NCBI GenBank assembly: GCA_946999785.1 | Contig: CAMQEO010000074.1 | Coordinates: forward strand, 1-5,484 | Length of the DNA: 5,484 nt | DNA from: an uncultured Atopobium sp. | Lineage (GTDB): Bacteria > Actinomycetota > Coriobacteriia > Coriobacteriales > Atopobiaceae | Reading direction: 5' to 3' | Shown: piece by piece, positions 4,837 through 5,484 of the stretch | How positions within the stretch are numbered: the stretch's first letter is position 1 | Layout of the letters: each line of letters opens with the position of its first letter | Position numbers and translations under genes: made by a program | The notes under the pieces: generated by a model | What the model saw: the letters and a program-made list of their open reading frames with translations, nothing else | What the model was told of the DNA's origin: nothing | Database searches by the model: none

Positions 4837-5484
4837 GGCTGTTACCATTCACACGGCTATGCTGCGAGGAATAGAGGCAATTTCAGTTAAAGTTGAAGTT
4901 TCTACTTCAAGTGGTATTCCTGGGATAACGCTTGTGGGAAATCCTGATATATCGGTTTTAGAATCTCGCTCGCGCGTGCGCTGTGCGCTTAAAAGCATAG
5001 GCGTTAATTTACCCAGAAAACATATTACTATCAATCTTTCACCTGGTGAGATAAGAAAAACGGGAGCTGGATTTGATTTACCAATTGCGGTGGCACTGCT
5101 CTATCTAACGCACTCGATGCCTTTAGCCGATATTGAAAAGTGTCTATTTATAGGTGAGCTTGCCTTGGATGGAAGCGTGTGTCCTATACGAGGGTATATG
5201 GCATATTATAAGTTAGCGCGCGCTTTACATAAAATGGTGGTTTGTTCAGCTTTAAGTGTAAACGATATTCATACCAAGCATACGCTTTACTGTCAGCGTC
5301 TAAGCGAATTTATAAATGGTATTCCTTGGCTTATGCGAAAATGTAGCGATACAAGTGCGGTGGTTCTTAAAAAACGCCTAAGCCAACCTGTTCATACCTA
5401 TGATTTTATAGATGTCATAGACCAAGAAGCTGCACGTTTTGCAGCTTCTTGGTCTATAACGTCTATAAAATCATACGTATGCAC
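4829..5484 (+). CDS. comM: ComM/YifB family Mg-chelatase-like AAA+ helicase, N-terminal part (runs off window)
   Basis: ComM is a hexameric helicase that promotes branch migration of incoming DNA during natural transformation, and family members are about 500 aa. The ATG at 4829 lies in ATGAGTGA, overlapping the yraN stop by 8 nt, with GGGACGGG 4 nt upstream as ribosome site. The visible part is the N-terminal ChlI-type domain: the start MSEAVTIHTAMLRGIEA, GIPGITLVGNPD (about residues 29-40), ESRSRVRCAL, ITINLSPGEIRKTGAGFDLPIAVAL (about 67-91), FIGELALDGSVCPIRG (about 107-122), and the linker YDFIDVIDQEAA ending at residue 202 (base 5434). The next expected segment is AKRALEIAAAG followed by Walker A. 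Instead the frame reads RFAASWSITSIKSYVCT, which is not ComM. This coincides exactly with the reverse-complement tail. True comM sequence is therefore supported only up to about 5434, and no AAA+ motif is present in the window. The reading frame stays open to the end. Confidence 0.9.
   Translation, partial: MSEAVTIHTAMLRGIEAISVKVEVSTSSGIPGITLVGNPDISVLESRSRVRCALKSIGVNLPRKHITINLSPGEIRKTGAGFDLPIAVALLYLTHSMPLADIEKCLFIGELALDGSVCPIRGYMAYYKLARALHKMVVCSALSVNDIHTKHTLYCQRLSEFINGIPWLMRKCSDTSAVVLKKRLSQPVHTYDFIDVIDQEAARFAASWSITSIKSYVC
5390..5484. repeat. 45-bp inverted repeat (41/45 identical) reaching the window end, inside comM
   Basis: Bases 5390-5434 and 5440-5484 are reverse complements at 41 of 45 positions, around the 5-nt hinge CGTTT (5435-5439). 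The pairing does not stop before the window edge, so the repeat may continue. The four differences fall at codon third positions of comM and are all synonymous (GTT/GTG, ACC/ACG, GAT/GAC, GTC/GTT). Read on the - strand, 5484-5431 encodes the ComM linker and continues as QEAAKRA, which fits the family better than the + strand QEAARFA. There is no T-run, so it is not a terminator. It looks like a piece of another comM allele joined in reverse, probably at the TGCA shared by 5431-5434. Confidence 0.9.

Noticed and set aside
5390..5484. Terminal hairpin read as a transcription terminator, telomere-like hairpin end or phase-variation site
   Set aside because: There is no T-run after the stem, both arms encode the ComM linker, and the differences follow codon third positions. 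This fits a reversed comM allele, not a dedicated DNA or RNA structure.
1..5484. CRISPR arrays, tRNA or rRNA genes, insertion sequences
   Set aside because: No regularly spaced repeats, no tRNA-like or rRNA sequence, and no transposase or terminal repeats with target duplications were seen.

Overview
This window is ordinary, gene-dense bacterial core chromosome with every gene on the + strand. Base composition is moderate to low GC and codons are rich in A/T at third positions. The order L19 (rplS), RNase HII (rnhB), YraN, ComM/YifB is a common housekeeping neighbourhood of Actinobacteria and Firmicutes. The protein sequences, the low GC and the adjacent pyruvate phosphate dikinase make me lean towards a low-GC Coriobacteriia (Atopobium-like) organism. 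That is an impression from memory; the sequence alone does not prove it.

Layout. Positions 1-1446 hold the C-terminal half of pyruvate, phosphate dikinase (ppdK), closed by a strong intrinsic terminator at 1535-1572. A stand-alone membrane acyltransferase of the acyltransferase-3 (OafA/YrhL-like) family follows at 1625-2677. A 203-nt gap with a possible leader hairpin leads to rplS (2881-3222), which has its own UUCG-loop terminator (3236-3261). RNase HII (3348-4160) starts a second short cluster. It is followed by a 145-nt spacer containing a 12-bp inverted repeat, then yraN (4306-4836), then comM, which overlaps yraN by 8 nt (4829 onward) and runs off the window.

How the genes relate. rnhB, yraN and comM concern nucleic acid processing: ribonucleotide and RNA-DNA hybrid removal, a nuclease-fold protein, and a branch-migration helicase of natural transformation. 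rplS is translation. ppdK interconverts pyruvate and PEP. The acyltransferase modifies a cell-surface or envelope molecule and is insulated by terminators and gaps rather than being part of a pathway here.

The most unusual signal is at the very end. The last 45 bases (5440-5484) are a near-perfect reverse complement of comM bases 5390-5434. The four differences are all synonymous third-codon-position changes. The complementary strand read back through the hinge also matches the ComM family better than the + strand does. The tail is therefore most likely a reverse-complement piece of a second, slightly diverged comM allele, joined at a TGCA microhomology. An inter-strain or chimeric assembly or amplification fold-back is the leading explanation; a real inverted duplication is the alternative. 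I see no convincing new biological system elsewhere in the window.
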